Counted from the stretch's first letter, positions 37,140-50,928 are shown. The stretch is DNA of 64,000 nucleotides from Antennarius striatus (GCF_040054535.1 NC_090789.1:1884197-1948196), one strand, 5' to 3'. Notes: generated from the letters alone by a model not told the origin. Translations and numbers: made by a program.

Positions 37140-40100
37140 TCAAATTTTTGGCTGTCGGTGAACACTTTCCAGCCCCCCTCCTCCCTTCCCTCATGAATCC
37201 AACCAAAGTTATTGTTTTTCTGGGATGTAAATGTGGTAAATTAGAGGTAGAGAGGAACAGCGAGGCAATACTGTAATTAGAAGCTCCAATTATATCTCCA
37301 CCGCTCAGCTAATCACTACTTTCTGTTTGGATTGTGTGTGTGTGTGAGTGAATGTGTGTGTTTCCTCCCCATGCACCCGGGTGTGTGTGTGTTTCGACTG
37401 ATAACAACATTTATTCATTTTGTTTTTCTTTCACACAATTGTTCTGTGTGTTTTTTTATTATTTTTTTCTCAACCTTGCTTGATTGGAAGTTAATGAGCT
37501 TCTTATGAAACTATTAGCAGATTAAATTTGTGTAAACTTCACCTGCCGGCAGAATGTTTGCAAAAGAAAAATTAATTAAAGAACTAAACACCGAATAAAG
37601 CTAATTGTTTAAATTACAAAACAACCTCTGATTATTTCTGATTTTTTCCTGCGTGTATTTTTCCAGTCATTCCCTCCTGAACCACTAGGGGGCAGCAAAC
37701 CCAAGCAGAAAACCAACTTTACGCGCAAGAATCGGTACATTTCACCTTAGTAACACATAATCCTTTATTATAGGGCTTACAAATGAACCTTTAATACCTG
37801 AATTAGTTCCTAAATAGTGTGATAGATGATGATAAATACATACAAACACATTTCTGCAAGTGTTTCACGCTGTGATTGGTCAATAAATTACTAAAACGAA
37901 AACACACAACCCGTGCGCTTTTGTGCAAGACAAACTAACAAAGTTTTCAGCTCTACAGAACATAATTCAACATAAAAAGCTCTTACATACATGCATAAGG
38001 GGATGTTATAAATCTAACTTTATTATTTACATCTGCACCGAAATGTCTGCAATATAAACGTTGTAAAATATTTACTTTCCAGTCCTTCGCGGCCTCTTAG
38101 TTTCTCATTGTTCGACGCATCTTAATGCAAAATAGAAAACAGACTCAGTAGATCCATCAAAAAGCTCCATCATCTGACATTTTCTGGCCTTTTCTAAAAA
38201 GAAATAATACCTTCCTGTATGACAGATATCAAACTTCTGCTCCATGTTGAGCTGAGAAAACACCTCACATGTGCAGGTACTTAGCATTCCTTATGTAAAT
38301 GTAATGTAAATCGCTGTCGTTTACCTTTTTATGAGCTACAATATGAAAATCCACATGTGTGTTTAATTGGAGCCACATTCAAGGGAAAAACCGTAGGGGG
38401 GGGGGGGGGGGTTTGGGTTCGCCTTCCACCGCAAAGGGAAAATAAAGAATTGTAGAAAAAAGGAGGGAATTGAGTGAAAAATAATAAAGCGCACAACCTT
38501 GACATGAGCCAAGATTCTTTTTTTTTTACCATCCTAATACACAGATAAAAAAAATACTGCTTCAGCTGTGATCCCACATGACATGGAAGTGGAGCGGACT
38601 GGAAAGCAGGAGCGCAGCGCCGCGCACCCAGGCCTCCACCCACCACCAGCCTGCGCTCGCTGCACCTTCCCTCCCTTAAATCTGTAACAGATTGGGTTTA
38701 GTCTGACTGGAGGTATGCAGCCACAACACCACATGCAGGGGTCTGCATAATCCCTGCGTTAAGTATTAAGCACACAGCATGGAACGTTCTTTTAAAAAAG
38801 ACCCGGCAGGAATTACCAATAAATAATCTCTATGATCATCATTTGGTTTATAGTTCAGAAAGGGGGGGATTTGGGTGGGTGGGGGGGGGGGGGTGATCCA
38901 GACTCATGGAGGATCTGCCATCTGGAGAAGACGGAGGAGTCCAAACCACACGCTCCATAACCCGATTTGTTTGTTTGGATCCGTTTTAGCTCGAAGCCGA
39001 ACGACTTGTTTATGGTCGATTCTGTTCTGCTGAGTCAAAACTATTATCATGAATCTCTGTGACGGAAGCCTGCAGGTGGAATGAAGTGGGGGGGTGAGGT
39101 GGGGTGGGGGGGTCAGAGTGTGTTTGGGTTTCTGATGGCCGCTTGCTGCCATTTGATGGACGTGGGCGGATGAATTATTAATGTCCGTGCGCTCGAACCC
39201 GAACATTACGCATGAGAGGTGAGGACTGTAATTGAACTTACGGGCTCCATATGTAACAGGTTATTTTCTGAGGGGGGGGGGGGGGGGATTGAATCACGTT
39301 CATATCACTCACTTTCTTTGACTCAGTTTGCTTCTGCCTTCCTTTAAATCCAATAACGCTGCCTCCATATTATTCTTCCAGACGCGGCCGCTCCTGAAAC
39401 ATTTATGTCTCTCTTTCTCATCCATCCATCCACCGGGGGTGGGGGGTGGGGGTGGGGGGACCGAGCCGCATTAATAATACACAACTTCCTGCTTTTATCG
39501 CATTGATAATCTGAATCGAGGAAGAAAGGGAAGGAGAAATCAATCAGCTAAATGTTGCCTAAGAGGATTTGAGGGCTATTGCTGCGCGGGGGCATCTTCC
39601 CTCAATATAACAAACGAGGGGTGACAGTAATGCTAGACGGAGCCCATATGGCCGCGTTCGGTTACCCCCGGTGCGCTCAGATCGCAGGAGAAGACGGGAC
39701 GCTAATTCGGTTCAACGTGGCGCGTCCTGCTCCACCGCGCTTTGGTTTTCTCTACTTAATGACGCAATCAGCGTGACGTAATAATCATCAGGTTCGACCC
39801 ACGTATGGGTAGTTTTATAGTGACATGAAAAAAATATTTAAAAAACTTAAATAAAAAAAGAGGGGAATTCAAAACCGAGCCGTGCGTAAAATTACGCGCC
39901 AGATTTGGACAATTTAGGAAGAGACTGAGCAATCAACCAATCAGCTTCCTCCTTTTTTTTCTGCGCCCTTAAAAGGTGATAATATTTTCTCCGACTGGCT
40001 GAAAACATTTATTTTAGAGTTAATTCTCTTCATCTGGAGCTGAGCGGCTGTTCTGTGGTTCGAACCTTATAAATCTTTTTTTTTTTTTTTTGGATCACAG

Positions 40101-42200
40101 GCGTGAAACGGACCCAACTTGATGACGTCGCCTTCGGCCTTCAAGCTGGACTTCAGATAAACGTCTTCACTCTCCGTCTGAAACCGAACTGCTAGAATAT
40201 TATTGTTTCCATAAAAACCGGTGCGTGGAACAGCATTTTTGGCGAGACTAATGGCGCAAAAAAAGTCGTGAGCAGGTGTGTTCGCACGGGGCTCGGGAAC
40301 GTCGGCTTCTGATTGGGCTTTACGTAGGACCCGACACATCCAATCAGGCGGTCCGTCAGTCAGACGCGCAGGCGGGGACCCTGAGTGGTTTTCCACGCCG
40401 GTCCAAAACGCGCTGACTCGGACCTCTGCGCCGTTAAAATTCCAGTTTGTGTGAGAAAAAAAAAGTCAAAGCGGAGTCAAAGCGGAGTCATCGGGGGAAT
40501 CGCTGGACCACACGCTTCCTGCGCGGCCGGCGGGCCCAGCTGTGCACACAGCACATCCTGCTTGTGCAGTTAAATGAGCGTCGGAGAGGAGTAAAGCCCC
40601 CCCTCCCCCCCAACTACCCCTTACCCACCCCCACCCCCTACACTCGTGGGGGTTACAATCAGCTTTCAGGGCATTACCCACCTCCCACAAATAATCCATA
40701 ATCCTGAATCCTTGACCTTTTTGAAGTCGATGCCGGCGCATGCGCGGATCCGCGTAGCGCCGCGCGGAGGCCCCGACGTGTTATCGATCGATCGTGACAC
40801 ACGGGGACGGTGATCAGTCGTTATGATCGACCGACTACAAGCCTCTGATCACCTGACGTGACGTCAGAGACGCCGGTTCATAACGGTCTCCTCCCGTTCC
40901 GCCGGTGAAACCGGCTGTTAAACTCAATTTATTCTAGTCTAGACACGCACCCCCCTCCAGCACTGACCCGCATTGATACATTAATAATCAATACTTCATC
41001 TGGTCATGTGAGCGGACCGGCCAATCAGATGCCGAGGGGAGGGAAACAGTGCAGTCTAATTTAAAACGGCCCCGGGGGGAAAGTCTCATGACCATGTGCC
41101 AATTAGTTCCACTGTCAATAACGGTAATGCTAAAGGACACTGTGTTCTGGGGGGGGGGGGTAGAAGGGTGGGTTGGGGGGGGGCAAATCATCAAGCTAAT
41201 GCATGTTGTTCGTTGATGGCTGTTGAGCTGGCAAAACGCATTTGATCATACAGAGGCTTGTGTGTGTGTGTTGGGGGGGGGGCAGCTTTACACCACCCCA
41301 GAGAATAATAAGCTGTGACGTCTCCTAAAGGTCAACAAACAAAGCATCGTGGCCCCCGTGATGGAATCCATCAGGACAGCAGCGGAGGGAGGGGGGGCGG
41401 GGCGCGTGATCCAAAACAGGTGGGCGTGGTCACGTGGTTCACACCTGTCACCTTTGACCCCACTTTGACCTCGGGCACCCGCATAAAAGGAGGAGAGACT
41501 CCATCAAGCGGAGCATGGGCAGAAGGGGAATGGAAGTAGAATAAAATATAGAGTCTCTTTAAAGGGGAATAACATTTCAGACAGGAATGTTTGAAGCCCC
41601 CCCCCCAAAAAAAAACACACAAATGTGTGTGTTTGTTGGTTTGTTTGTCGGTTTGGCAGCAGGTTACACAAAAATGACAAAACAGATTTAAATAAAACGG
41701 GGGGAGAGGGTCCGTGTCCTCGTCCGTGGGCTGACGCTAGACAAACATCCTCCTAGAGGGTCAAATTCTGCCTCCGCGTCTCCTTTCGATCCTTCATCGG
41801 TCACTTATTGGATTTCCTGCTGTTTTCCATGATATGGATATTTGGGTGTTGTTCCCCACCATCCATCCGTCTTTATTCATCCTGGCGAGCAGAGCCCACT
41901 TGAGGTTTTTAAACCATCACGCCTGACGAAACAAAGACTCCCAATATTAACTTTTCTGCTTTTTCAGCTCACGAATGGCCGGAGAAAATCTTCTTAATCG
42001 GACTTTGTTCACATTTTCCAACTGCTCCAATCAAGTTTGAGGTATAAGAAAAAAACCCCTAACGTATCACTTTGTATCAGGAACATGTTGCAGAAACAGG
42101 TTCTGACGCCGTCTTGGCGTCTTTAGAGGCCTTTACGGTCGCTCGGATCGCCGTTCATCGTTTTTTCTGATTGTTCCTGCATTTAGCTGCCAGATTGACA
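37140..42200. other. Intergenic stretch, trim46 to dpm3, left part
   Basis: No coding exon was recognised. It contains a CTCF-like motif at 37681, several runs of G of ten or more (38397-38411, 38880-38893, 39272-39287, 41150-41160), a CRE at 40859-40866, and CpG-rich patches near 40250-40780. The neighbour expected here from human synteny (KRTCAP2) was not found. Confidence 0.45.
37681..37696 (+). promoter_or_regulatory. CTCF-like motif
   Basis: The plus-strand core is CCACTAGGGGGCAGC, a full match to the CTCF core. It lies about 550 bp past the trim46 polyadenylation signal. Confidence 0.45.
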
Positions 42201-42209
42201 GATCTTATA

Positions 42210-42950
42210 CTTTGTGTTGTACTGCCTGTTGTTCTGCCTCTTGTTTTGCCTGTTGTACTGCCTGTTGTACTGCCTGTACAACACAGGCATACACACGTAA
42301 GCCTCCTGTTGTACTGACTTGTACTGCCTGTGTTGTACTGCCCGAACTGTACTGAATTGTATTGTGCTGCCCGTTGTACTGCCTGTGTTGTACTGACCAA
42401 ATTGTACTGAGTTGTACTGTGTTGTACTGCCCGTTGTACTGCCTGTTGTACTGCCTATGTGTGCTGCCTGTTGTACTGCCTGAGTTGTACTGTCTGTGTT
42501 GTACTGCTTGTTTTGTACTGCTTGTGTTATACTTCCTGTTGTACTGCTTGTTTTGTACTGCCTGTGTTGTACTTCCTGTTGTACTTCCTGTTGTACTGTC
42601 TGTGTTGTACTGCGTGTGTTGTACTGCCTGTGTTGTACTATCTGTGTTGTACTACCTGTTGTACTGTCTGTGTTGTACTGCCTGTTGTACTGCCTGTGTT
42701 GTACTGCCTGTGTTGTACTGCCTGTTGTACTGTCTGTGTTGTACTGCCTGTTGTACTGCCTGTGTTGTACTATCTGTGTTGTACTGCCTGTTGTACTGCC
42801 TGTTGTACTGTCTGTGTTGTACTGCCTGTTGTACTGCCTGTGTTGTACTATCTGTGTTGTACTGCCTGTTGTACTGTCTGTGTTGTACTGCCTGTTGTAC
42901 TGCCTGAGTTGTACTATCTGTGTTGTACTGCCTGTTGTACTGCCTGTTTG
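42210..42950. repeat. TGTTGTACTGCC minisatellite
   Basis: About 740 bp of variable 12-20 bp units built on TGTTGTACTGCC(TG). One inverted unit near 42270-42290 makes a hairpin. All three plus frames stay open through most of it, giving repetitive Cys/Val/Leu/Tyr peptides that are not genes. Confidence 0.93.
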
Positions 42951-42959
42951 CCGTGGGTC

Positions 42960-45629
42960 AGAGAGGACTGTATTTCATCGGTGCTGTATGTATGGTACAC
43001 TTGACATAAAGCTGACTTTAATTTAAGAACACCTGACCCCCCCTGGAGGCCTCACCTGGTCCTCCCAGGATCTCCTTTAAGCCCAGATTTCCCATCGAGC
43101 TGAACTTTGGGACGCGTCCACTTCTTTTCCCAAACACATCTCATGACAACACATCACACGGCCCCCCCGGCACAGGAAACAGAGGCTTCCTGTTTTCGAT
43201 TCTCCATTGTTAGGGCGCCATACCACCACGTTCTACTCTCTCTCTCACCCCCCCATCCCCACACCCTGTTTTTCCTCTCCTTTTTGCATCACCCACTTGA
43301 GATGTTGCACAATTCTTCCCGCTGCCAACTCCTGGATTCCCGTCCGACGCTCCGGTAGCACAAATTCTTATCTTGACCTTTCATTCCACTAATATTGACA
43401 GAGCGGAGCGATACGGAGTCAACACCCCCGCTGCCCCCCACCCCCCATCACCTCTTATCCTGATGGAGTCACTCCGATCACTCCCATCTCTTCACTCCTC
43501 TTTTACTTTTTTGTCTCGTCCCCTCTGTTCTCACTCCTGATGGGAACCGAGGCGTTCAGCTGATCGGCCCCTCCGGAGGTGTTTGGGGTGGGGGTGGGGG
43601 GGGTTGGAGTCTGGATCAGCAACAGCTGTATTTAATAGACCGGTAAGGTCACCGCTTGTTCAAACTGCACCTGCAAATCCCCAGATTTCACCCCCATGTC
43701 TCACCCTGCCCCCCCTCCCTCGTCTGCTTTCTCCCTCCAAACACTCGTTTGCCCTTTCTCTCTGCATTCCTGCCCCTCTCAGCTTTCTTTCTTTCTCTTT
43801 CTTCCCACATTTCTTTTCATCCTCTTTTATCGACACCCTCAGGTCTCTCTCTTCCTACCCCCCCCCCACCCGCCCCCCCCATGCACTTGCCTCTGCCAGA
43901 CCTTCTCAGTTTGAACGCAGGTTTCCTGAGACCTGGAACGGAACCGGAGCTGGCAGAGAGACGCACTGAGAAAAGTCCAGCTCCACCGTTCCCACTGAGC
44001 GTCGCACAAGCTCGGCCCCCGCCCATCCCCGTCCCCTGGACCTGGACCTGGACCTGGGCCCGGGTTCGACCCGACGTCACACATAGAACATGGGTTTAGG
44101 TTTGTTTCAACCGGTGCAGCAGATAAAAGCCGGACCCCACACTCTGGTGTGGATCACATCCCGACTGATCCGGCGTAACAAACCCGTCTAGACTGTTTGG
44201 ATTAGGACAAAAATAGGACCTAATGTTTTGAAAAGTATTTTAGTGCAGTCAGGAATGTAAATCCAGAAGAAATCCACCATCATTGAAATATTTCCTTCGT
44301 GGTTAAGGAGTTATATTACGAGGGTAAAACTATCTTGGGGCTTTATTTGAGGCTTTAAAAGAACTTCTTTATTCTGAAGACGAGTTGCACTTAAAGGTTA
44401 AGGTTTTAGAGGATGATTAAAATAACAAGTCAGTAATGATTTAAATTATTTATCAAGCAAAAGCAGGCAAATTATTTACCATCTCGGCTCCTCCGGTGTT
44501 TGGGTCTGACTCATCTTTCTTTTAAAGGAATGATCCTTTTCCAGGTGATTATGAAAATATTTACATTTTAGTATCTCAAATATAAAATATCAATAATTTA
44601 CCAGATTAGTTTGCTTTAGTTGCGGCTCCTTTTCCTTATTGGAAAACCCAACACGAACATGGACTGACATGAAGGAAACAGTCCCAGACATCATTGACTT
44701 CAATACATTTAAGCTGCATTAAAAACCCCAATAAACAACTTAGTTATCAGCTGCTAAAGGGTGCATACATTTTTTGTATTTTTTGTGTGTATTAAAGCTA
44801 TCCAGGCGACAAACTATTACATAAATTCATTGCAAAAGGATGATTGAGGACTTAAAGATTTGCTTCCAGTCTTGCATATAACCCATAATAATTAGACAAA
44901 GGTGGCATAACCCTGCCGGCAGGCACACATATCGTCACTTAACACGGGTCCAGACCAACATAAACACCCTGTCCTAAGAATAACTCAATTTCCCTCAAAG
45001 AATGATGTTTATTTCTGAGTGGCGCTTCGGTAAGAGCCTCTCTCCAGTTAATTGAAAGATGTTTACGTCTCCCATCCCTCCTGATTCCACCCTGGGGAGA
45101 CCCGTGCCCTCTGTACCCGGACAGTTCATCCGTCTGAATACACGGACATGCCCCCAGCGCCCCCCCCCAGACACCGGGGTCAAGCACCAGCGCTTCTCCC
45201 ACCGCCTCCTTAATGAAAGTGTTGTTGGAGTTCTCACTTTGAAATGACATTTGTGTTTATGGACGGCTTTCAGCTGCTGCTAATGCTGATGTAATTTTCA
45301 AAATGGCTTTTCTAACTTAAGGCCAGGACACACAGAAACAGTTAGCGATCTAAAGTGAGTAAGGAGCCTAGCTGGGGGGCCTCATTAAAGACAGTGAAAC
45401 AAATAGTTTTCTCTCACTCGACTGACAGGATGTTGTTGTTGTTAATATATCAGGAAGCAGCAGCGGTTTAATGGCACAGCTAGGATATTAAGATCGACTG
45501 AGATGGATATAAAGGAAATTTCACCAGTAATTCTTCTTATGACCGCCTTAAAAAATTAAGGGCATTAAAATTTAATGTCAATTATTCAAAAATAATGAAA
45601 AAGCAGCATAATAATTATAATACTGTAAA

Positions 45630-45682
<53 letters not shown>

Positions 45683-45980
45683 CTTTAATTCAGGGTTTTT
45701 AAATGAAAAATTAAAAAAACCATAAAATTTAATGTCATTCATTCAAAAATAAGCAAAAAGTATCATCATAATAATTAGATTAGTAATAATAATAATAATA
45801 ATAATAATATTTTTTAATTCAAAGTTTTCATTTGAAAATTAAAAAACATGAAACATTTAAAATGTTCCTTTGAAGAAACATTCCTTGCGAATCTTTCTTA
45901 TCTTTCTTATCTTAATCTTTCACTTACTGCAAGACTTTAACGCCAATGTAACTACTTTTCCCATGAGGCATTGCGATTCT
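42960..45980. other. Intergenic stretch, trim46 to dpm3, right part
   Basis: Pyrimidine-rich sequence at 43230-43900, then AT-rich sequence. No coding exon was recognised. The open frames over the pyrimidine tract are low-complexity. Confidence 0.45.
45631..45810. repeat. (TAA)n microsatellites inside a short duplicated segment
   Basis: A pure ATA/TAA run (45631-45680) and a shorter one (about 45784-45810). Each is preceded by a similar segment (AATTTAATGTCA, TATTCAAAAATAA), so a unit of about 150 bp has been duplicated together with its repeat. Confidence 0.8.
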
Positions 45981-46018
45981 ACGTCATAAATCTGCGCAGA
46001 GCTGACGTTTGATAGAAG
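45960..46018 (+). other. Likely non-coding first exon and promoter of dpm3
   Basis: A donor AGAAG|GTAGGA at 46018/46019 pairs with the acceptor CTTCCAG at 46237, six bases before the dpm3 ATG. This implies an untranslated first exon ending at 46018. Its start is not resolved. A CRE-like ACGTCA lies at about 45981. Confidence 0.5.
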
Positions 46019-46243
46019 GTAGGATCAATTGTAAAACCGATTATTGAACGAAACGTGACCTAGACTAATGATTAGCTGGTCGGAATGGATTTATTCTGGG
46101 TGACTATTTGATTCGAAGACTTTATTGATCTTTATTTGCCTCCCGTGACGGAGCTAATCGGCTCACACGGCGCCAGTCCGCTGTGCTACAGCTAAGCTAA
46201 CAGCAGCTAAAGCTAACCTCACCTGTTCCTCTTCCAGCTCGTC

Positions 46244-46522
46244 ATGACTAAACTCCTGGAGTGGCTCCTCGGCGTGTCGGTCCTGGGTTCCCTGTGGGCT
46301 TTGGTCACCTTCGACCTGCTGGACCTCAGCCTCCCGCAGACCTACCGGGAGGTGGCCTGGCCGATGCCCCTGTACCTGCTGGTGTCGTTCGGCTGCTACT
46401 CGCTGGCCACCGTGGGCTACCGGGTCGCCACCTTCAACGACTGCAACGAGGCGGCGGAGGAGCTGCAGCAGCAGATAAAAGAAGCCAAGGAGGACTTGAG
46501 GAGAAGAGGGTTAAAGATGTAG
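46244..46522 (+). CDS. dpm3: Dolichol-phosphate mannosyltransferase subunit 3
   Basis: A small ER membrane subunit that tethers and stabilises the catalytic DPM1 subunit of dolichol-phosphate-mannose synthase, which supplies mannose for N-glycans, GPI anchors and O-mannosylation. It has 92 codons, the same length as human DPM3. It starts [10 protein letters not shown]; a first hydrophobic segment covers about residues 6-28 and a second about 40-62. The conserved GYRVATF.DC motif sits at the end of the second, followed by a charged helical tail (66-92) of the kind that binds DPM1, ending RRRGLKM. The whole coding region is in one exon that starts at 46238. It lies 9.4 kb past trim46 and converges with efna1. 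Confidence 0.95.
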   Translation: MTKLLEWLLGVSVLGSLWALVTFDLLDLSLPQTYREVAWPMPLYLLVSFGCYSLATVGYRVATFNDCNEAAEELQQQIKEAKEDLRRRGLKM

Positions 46523-47880
46523 ACGTCAGGGATCATCCACGGACTGTTTTTACACTTAAAAACTCCACTATGTGTCTGTCATCTCACTGGAGACTCATGT
46601 TTCTGCTTCGTTTTTAGCAGACAGAATGTTTTCCTCTGAGAAAATTGTGCGTCTGATGATGATCAGTCGACCAGAATTGTCCCTTTTTAAGGATTATTTT
46701 ATTGGTTCCTCTCTGATGAGCACGGGGCAGTTTTCCTTGTCCGCTTTTGTGAAGTTACTGAATGATATTCCATCTGTTTGAACGAGTTTTATAGAGGAAT
46801 GAGCACACATGGCTTCATCTTTGGTTGCAAACTGCACAGTTAAATCTAAATGATGTGTAACCCACTGACCGTCACGCTGGAGCGATACGACACAGGACGG
46901 TTGACCCCGTGTGGATCTGATGTGTACCTGGACCTCGTCTGTCACAGACGGACTAGATTTAATCTGAAAAGAAATGTACATTCCCTCATCCAATCCCAGA
47001 CTTGCGTCCTGCCACTGCTGCTGGGGTTAAATTAAAATCAGGTCTATTTTTCCTTGTGGGCTTTTTTTCTTCCAGCGAATGCACGTGTATGTTTTTTTGC
47101 TTGATGAAAGTTCAGGCAGGGCCAGGGGGGGGGTTGTACAAGTAGGTGCATGAAAACACGAGACATTTCTTCTCCCAAGCACAACCGCAGACAGATTTCT
47201 CTTGTTCTGTTTAGAACTATACGTTACATATGAAGCATTTTCTACTTTAAACCAAGTATGTAGCATGAAAGTGGGCTGAACGTGCCTTAAAAGCCTGTCT
47301 GTTCTCATTTCCAGCGAACCCCTGCTGTGCGTGAACAAAGCATAGCCAAAGGCATCATTATACCATTAAAAAAAACAACCTCCCGTAACTTTAAGAACAA
47401 ATGCAGACGAGTCGACGTTTTTTCTGCGCGTCAGCTCTGCCTGTTGTGCCATTTGGCTGCAAACCCGACAAGCGTTTGCAGCATCACCGCCCCCCCCCTC
47501 CCTGAGCGCCGGCAAGCTGTTGCATGAGCAGACTGGATGAAAGGCAACCTGCTCGCTGCCAGACAGTCTTCTGCACTGGCATTTCCACCAAAGGCTTCCT
47601 TTGGTGGGCAGTTATGGTCCTACTCCTAGTTGATCACTCCTCTGTGACGATATTTTCTGACTTTGAAGGCATCCATCTGTTGGTGCTTTTCTGCAGGCAA
47701 TCAGACAAAACTATAAAGAAAAGATTAGGCGAAACATATTTTGAACGGTTTAAACATGTCTGACTTTTTTTCCATTCTAATCCCTGCATGGTTTCAAACA
47801 TGCAGGACGTACAGTAAGCTCCATCCCAGACGTAACCCTCAGCAGGTGTGAGTGCAATCTAATGCAACGACAGCTCAAAT
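46523..47880. other. dpm3 3' UTR and downstream sequence
   Basis: Follows the dpm3 stop codon. No second gene was recognised. An ATTAAA-type signal near 47032 is the clearest candidate polyadenylation site, but it is not certain. Confidence 0.4.
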
Positions 47881-47889
47881 CCTCTAATA

Positions 47890-48362
47890 CACACGTGTCA
47901 AACTCAAGGCCCGGGGGCCAAATGTGGCCTGCGAGAGCATCAAAGGTCAATGTCTAAAAATAGAAAGGTCAAAAGTGTGCTTTGATCAAAAACTGCATTT
48001 CCCAGAATGCAGTGATTCAGCCCATTTTAACTGATAAAAACATTTTGAACAAAGTTAACGTCCTAACTTGTGTTTGATGTTATTTTTCTTTATTGATTGA
48101 CAGTTTGATCCTTGATTGATGGAGTTCTGTGGGTTTAATAACCTGACAAATTAAAAGATTTATGTTAGAACAGAGAAACAAACATTTTTTTGTGTAACTA
48201 ATGTTTTCAACTAGAATAAGTAATAAATTTAGAGTTATTTAAAATTAATGAGTAGTTACATTTACATTACATTGAGTTACATTTAGTTACTTTTATAAGT
48301 TACATCTGGCCCTTTGAGGTCAGCCGTTACGCTGATGTTGCCACCCCTGTTTGACACTCCTG
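47890..48362 (-). mobile_element. Non-autonomous hAT-like transposon copy 2
   Basis: A 473-bp element in inverted orientation relative to the other two copies. It is flanked by the exact 8-bp duplication CTCTAATA (47882-47889 and 48363-48370). Terminal inverted repeats of 14 bp, with 3 mismatches, share GTGTCAAAC. There is no coding capacity. It lies in the dpm3-efna1 spacer. Confidence 0.92.
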
Positions 48363-48370
48363 CTCTAATA

Positions 48371-50928
48371 AATCTCCACCAACCTCAAATGACAAAGACG
48401 GCCTTTGCTGCTATTTGGTTAGAGGAGGAAAAAAAGAAGCAGCTAAATACGAGTATTTTTATCGTGTCTAACGTGTTATGAATCATCTAAATTATTCATT
48501 TGTTTTTCACAAATGTCCCAGCGGTGCAACACGTCACACTGGGTTTCGCACACGTATGTTTGTGCAGGATTTTTCAAAGCGAGCGAAGCTCGGAAAAAGG
48601 TGGGGGGATAATGAACAGATTGCTCTTTACTCTGGTCTCCAAAGTGACAAGAGCTGTCTGCCAGATTGGAGGAGCCGCCGAGGAGGAAACCATTAAGGGA
48701 GAAGGGGCCGGTGGAGAGGATCAGCCCGTCGGGGTTGCGCCTACAGCGCGGCCCCCACCGAGAAACCTTGAGCAACTATAAAAAAACATTTCTAGAGACA
48801 CTCAGTGACACCGCTGGGAGAAAATCCATTTTGAAAGGTCTGAGAACCAAGTCAGAAAAAATGATAGGTTATCATTTTTCTGCACAGAAAATTCTTTTTT
48901 TTTTCCCTACCCACACATTTCACTGCAAAAACCCCAAAAACCATCTTCGAGAGGGACGGAAAGAGAGACGGGAGATTCGATGCAGATGAAGATAAGAGTG
49001 AACAACCATGACGACGGGGTGAGAAAGTGGAGTGAGGGCAAATAAAAACAGGTAACGAATAAATAGAAGTGAGAATAAAAAACAAACGGTGACTAAGTGA
49101 CGCTGGACCGAGACAGATGACCCAACCGGCGACGCCTGAGAGCGAACGGCGGGACTTTTTCTGGAAGAGGAGACCACACCCCGACCGCCGGAGATGGCGG
49201 GGGCCCAATATGTGCCCTGATTCGCCTCAGAGGCTCTGACTTATCCTATAGGTGTTTCCTTCCCATCAGCCTGGTGTGACCCCGTGGCATGTTTTTACAG
49301 CAGGATTCAGGAAGAAAAGAGGGAATAAAGCAGCTTCTACTATAAAATGACACCTAATCCGCGCTTGAAGCACATCATCGCTGCGTGGAAACGATGCAGA
49401 GGAGGGTAAAAAGTCACTCGCAGGTCAAGCGATTAGACTTTGGCGGCTCGTAAACAGCTGCTTTGATATTTACGGGACAGCGGGCGCCTATTCGAGGCCA
49501 GCATGGCTGCTTATAAATGCTATAATAGCCACATTAGCATGATGTCACCTCCCAGAGGCCCCGTAAGGCAGAAGCTCTCGACTCCTCTAAGGCCGTCGCG
49601 TCGTCCTGCCGATAGCGTGGCCAGCTGGTTGTCACGGCGACGCTAACAGGTTGACTGATGACATACCTCCTTCTTCCGCTCGCTTGGCAAATATTTTATT
49701 TAGCTAAGCCCAAGTTTGTGCCTCCGGGAGTCAGAGCTCCTCTCAGAGACTTAAATCCTCTGTGAATTTTAAATCTACTGTAATGCTAGCAGATCTTCAA
49801 AGCTGCATTTAGCCGCGGCGGCTGCACGCTAAAATTAGCATGTTAATGCCAATGAGCGCTTTACGATTCAGGAGCAAATCAGGACCTCAAGTTTGCTTTT
49901 TTGTCTTGAATGTAAAGGTGATGAAGGGTGAATTCAGTTCGGTTGTCTCCAGACATTCTCTGCTTGTAATCCAGATTATCTTTGACCTCAGGTTTGAAGT
50001 ATTTGCCCTCAGGATGTCCTCGTTCTCCTGACCGGCCATAGCTTAAAAGCGTTCACACTTTCTACCCACAATTACTCCGTCCGTCGCGCCGAACGAGTCA
50101 GTAAACAGCGAGGATTGTCTCGTCTTGATGACTCTTCAACCGGGAGCCTGTGGTCGGGGTCAGGCCTGTCCGCTAACGCAAATTTATGACCGACCCTTTG
50201 AAAACATCGGGGAGCTGCGAGGCGGCGGCTCCGGTTTTTGCTGCTTCAGCTGTTTTTACTGTCACGGCTGTAAAGCTCCCCTGGGGAAGGCAAAGACCAG
50301 AGGAGGAGAGAGGGAACAACGGCTCGTCCTGCAGGTTGGAGATGAGCAAAGCATCATGGTTGGAGAAAGAAGGGAGGTGTGTGTGTGTTTAGGTTGGGGG
50401 TGTTGTAACTGGCTGCAGGCTAAGACATTAGAGGGTCACACCTGTGTGTTCGGTCACGCCAAAAGGCAACCTGAATGGTGATAATAGAAAAACAGCCCTC
50501 CCCACGTTCCTTTATCTTTCTAGTGTTGCTTTTTCGTTCTCCTCTCTCTCCACTTTGCAGCTCATTCCGTTCGACTCCTGTCACGTTAGAGTACGTACGT
50601 CACTAACCGAACTATTGGAGATCTTTACGGTGTAATCAACAAGGAGAAACCGACTCGGCTTCCTGGCAGCGAGTCGCAAAGGAAATGTGATCCGACGCAT
50701 CGGATGATGCAGAGAAACCGGATTATTCTGGTGGAGATTTTACCTAAAAATAGGGACGCCTGGAAGGTGCAACTTTTACCGTGTTCAAGATTCTTAGCTT
50801 GGCATGTTAAGGAGGCAAGGTCAAGGAAAAAAGACATAAAATCATTAAATATAACAAGTTCTCCTAGATAGCCTGGATTCAATGTAACCACAGGGTTTCC
50901 AAACTTTCAAAAGAGCAAATTTGTGCAA
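48371..50928. other. Intergenic stretch between dpm3 and efna1
   Basis: No coding exon was recognised. Unique sequence of mixed composition. The human neighbour SLC50A1 was looked for here and not seen. Confidence 0.45.

Noticed and set aside
39790-39805. tRNA-like T-loop (GGTTCGACCC)
   Set aside because: The flanking bases do not form a T stem and no matching A box or acceptor stem is present.
42362-43026. Three overlapping 176-181 codon Cys/Leu/Tyr-rich frames
   Set aside because: All three plus frames are open over the TGTTGTACTGCC minisatellite; a repeat artefact.
43583-44099. Overlapping 128- and 147-codon Pro/Ser/Phe-rich frames
   Set aside because: Low-complexity pyrimidine tract; no domain and no splice support.
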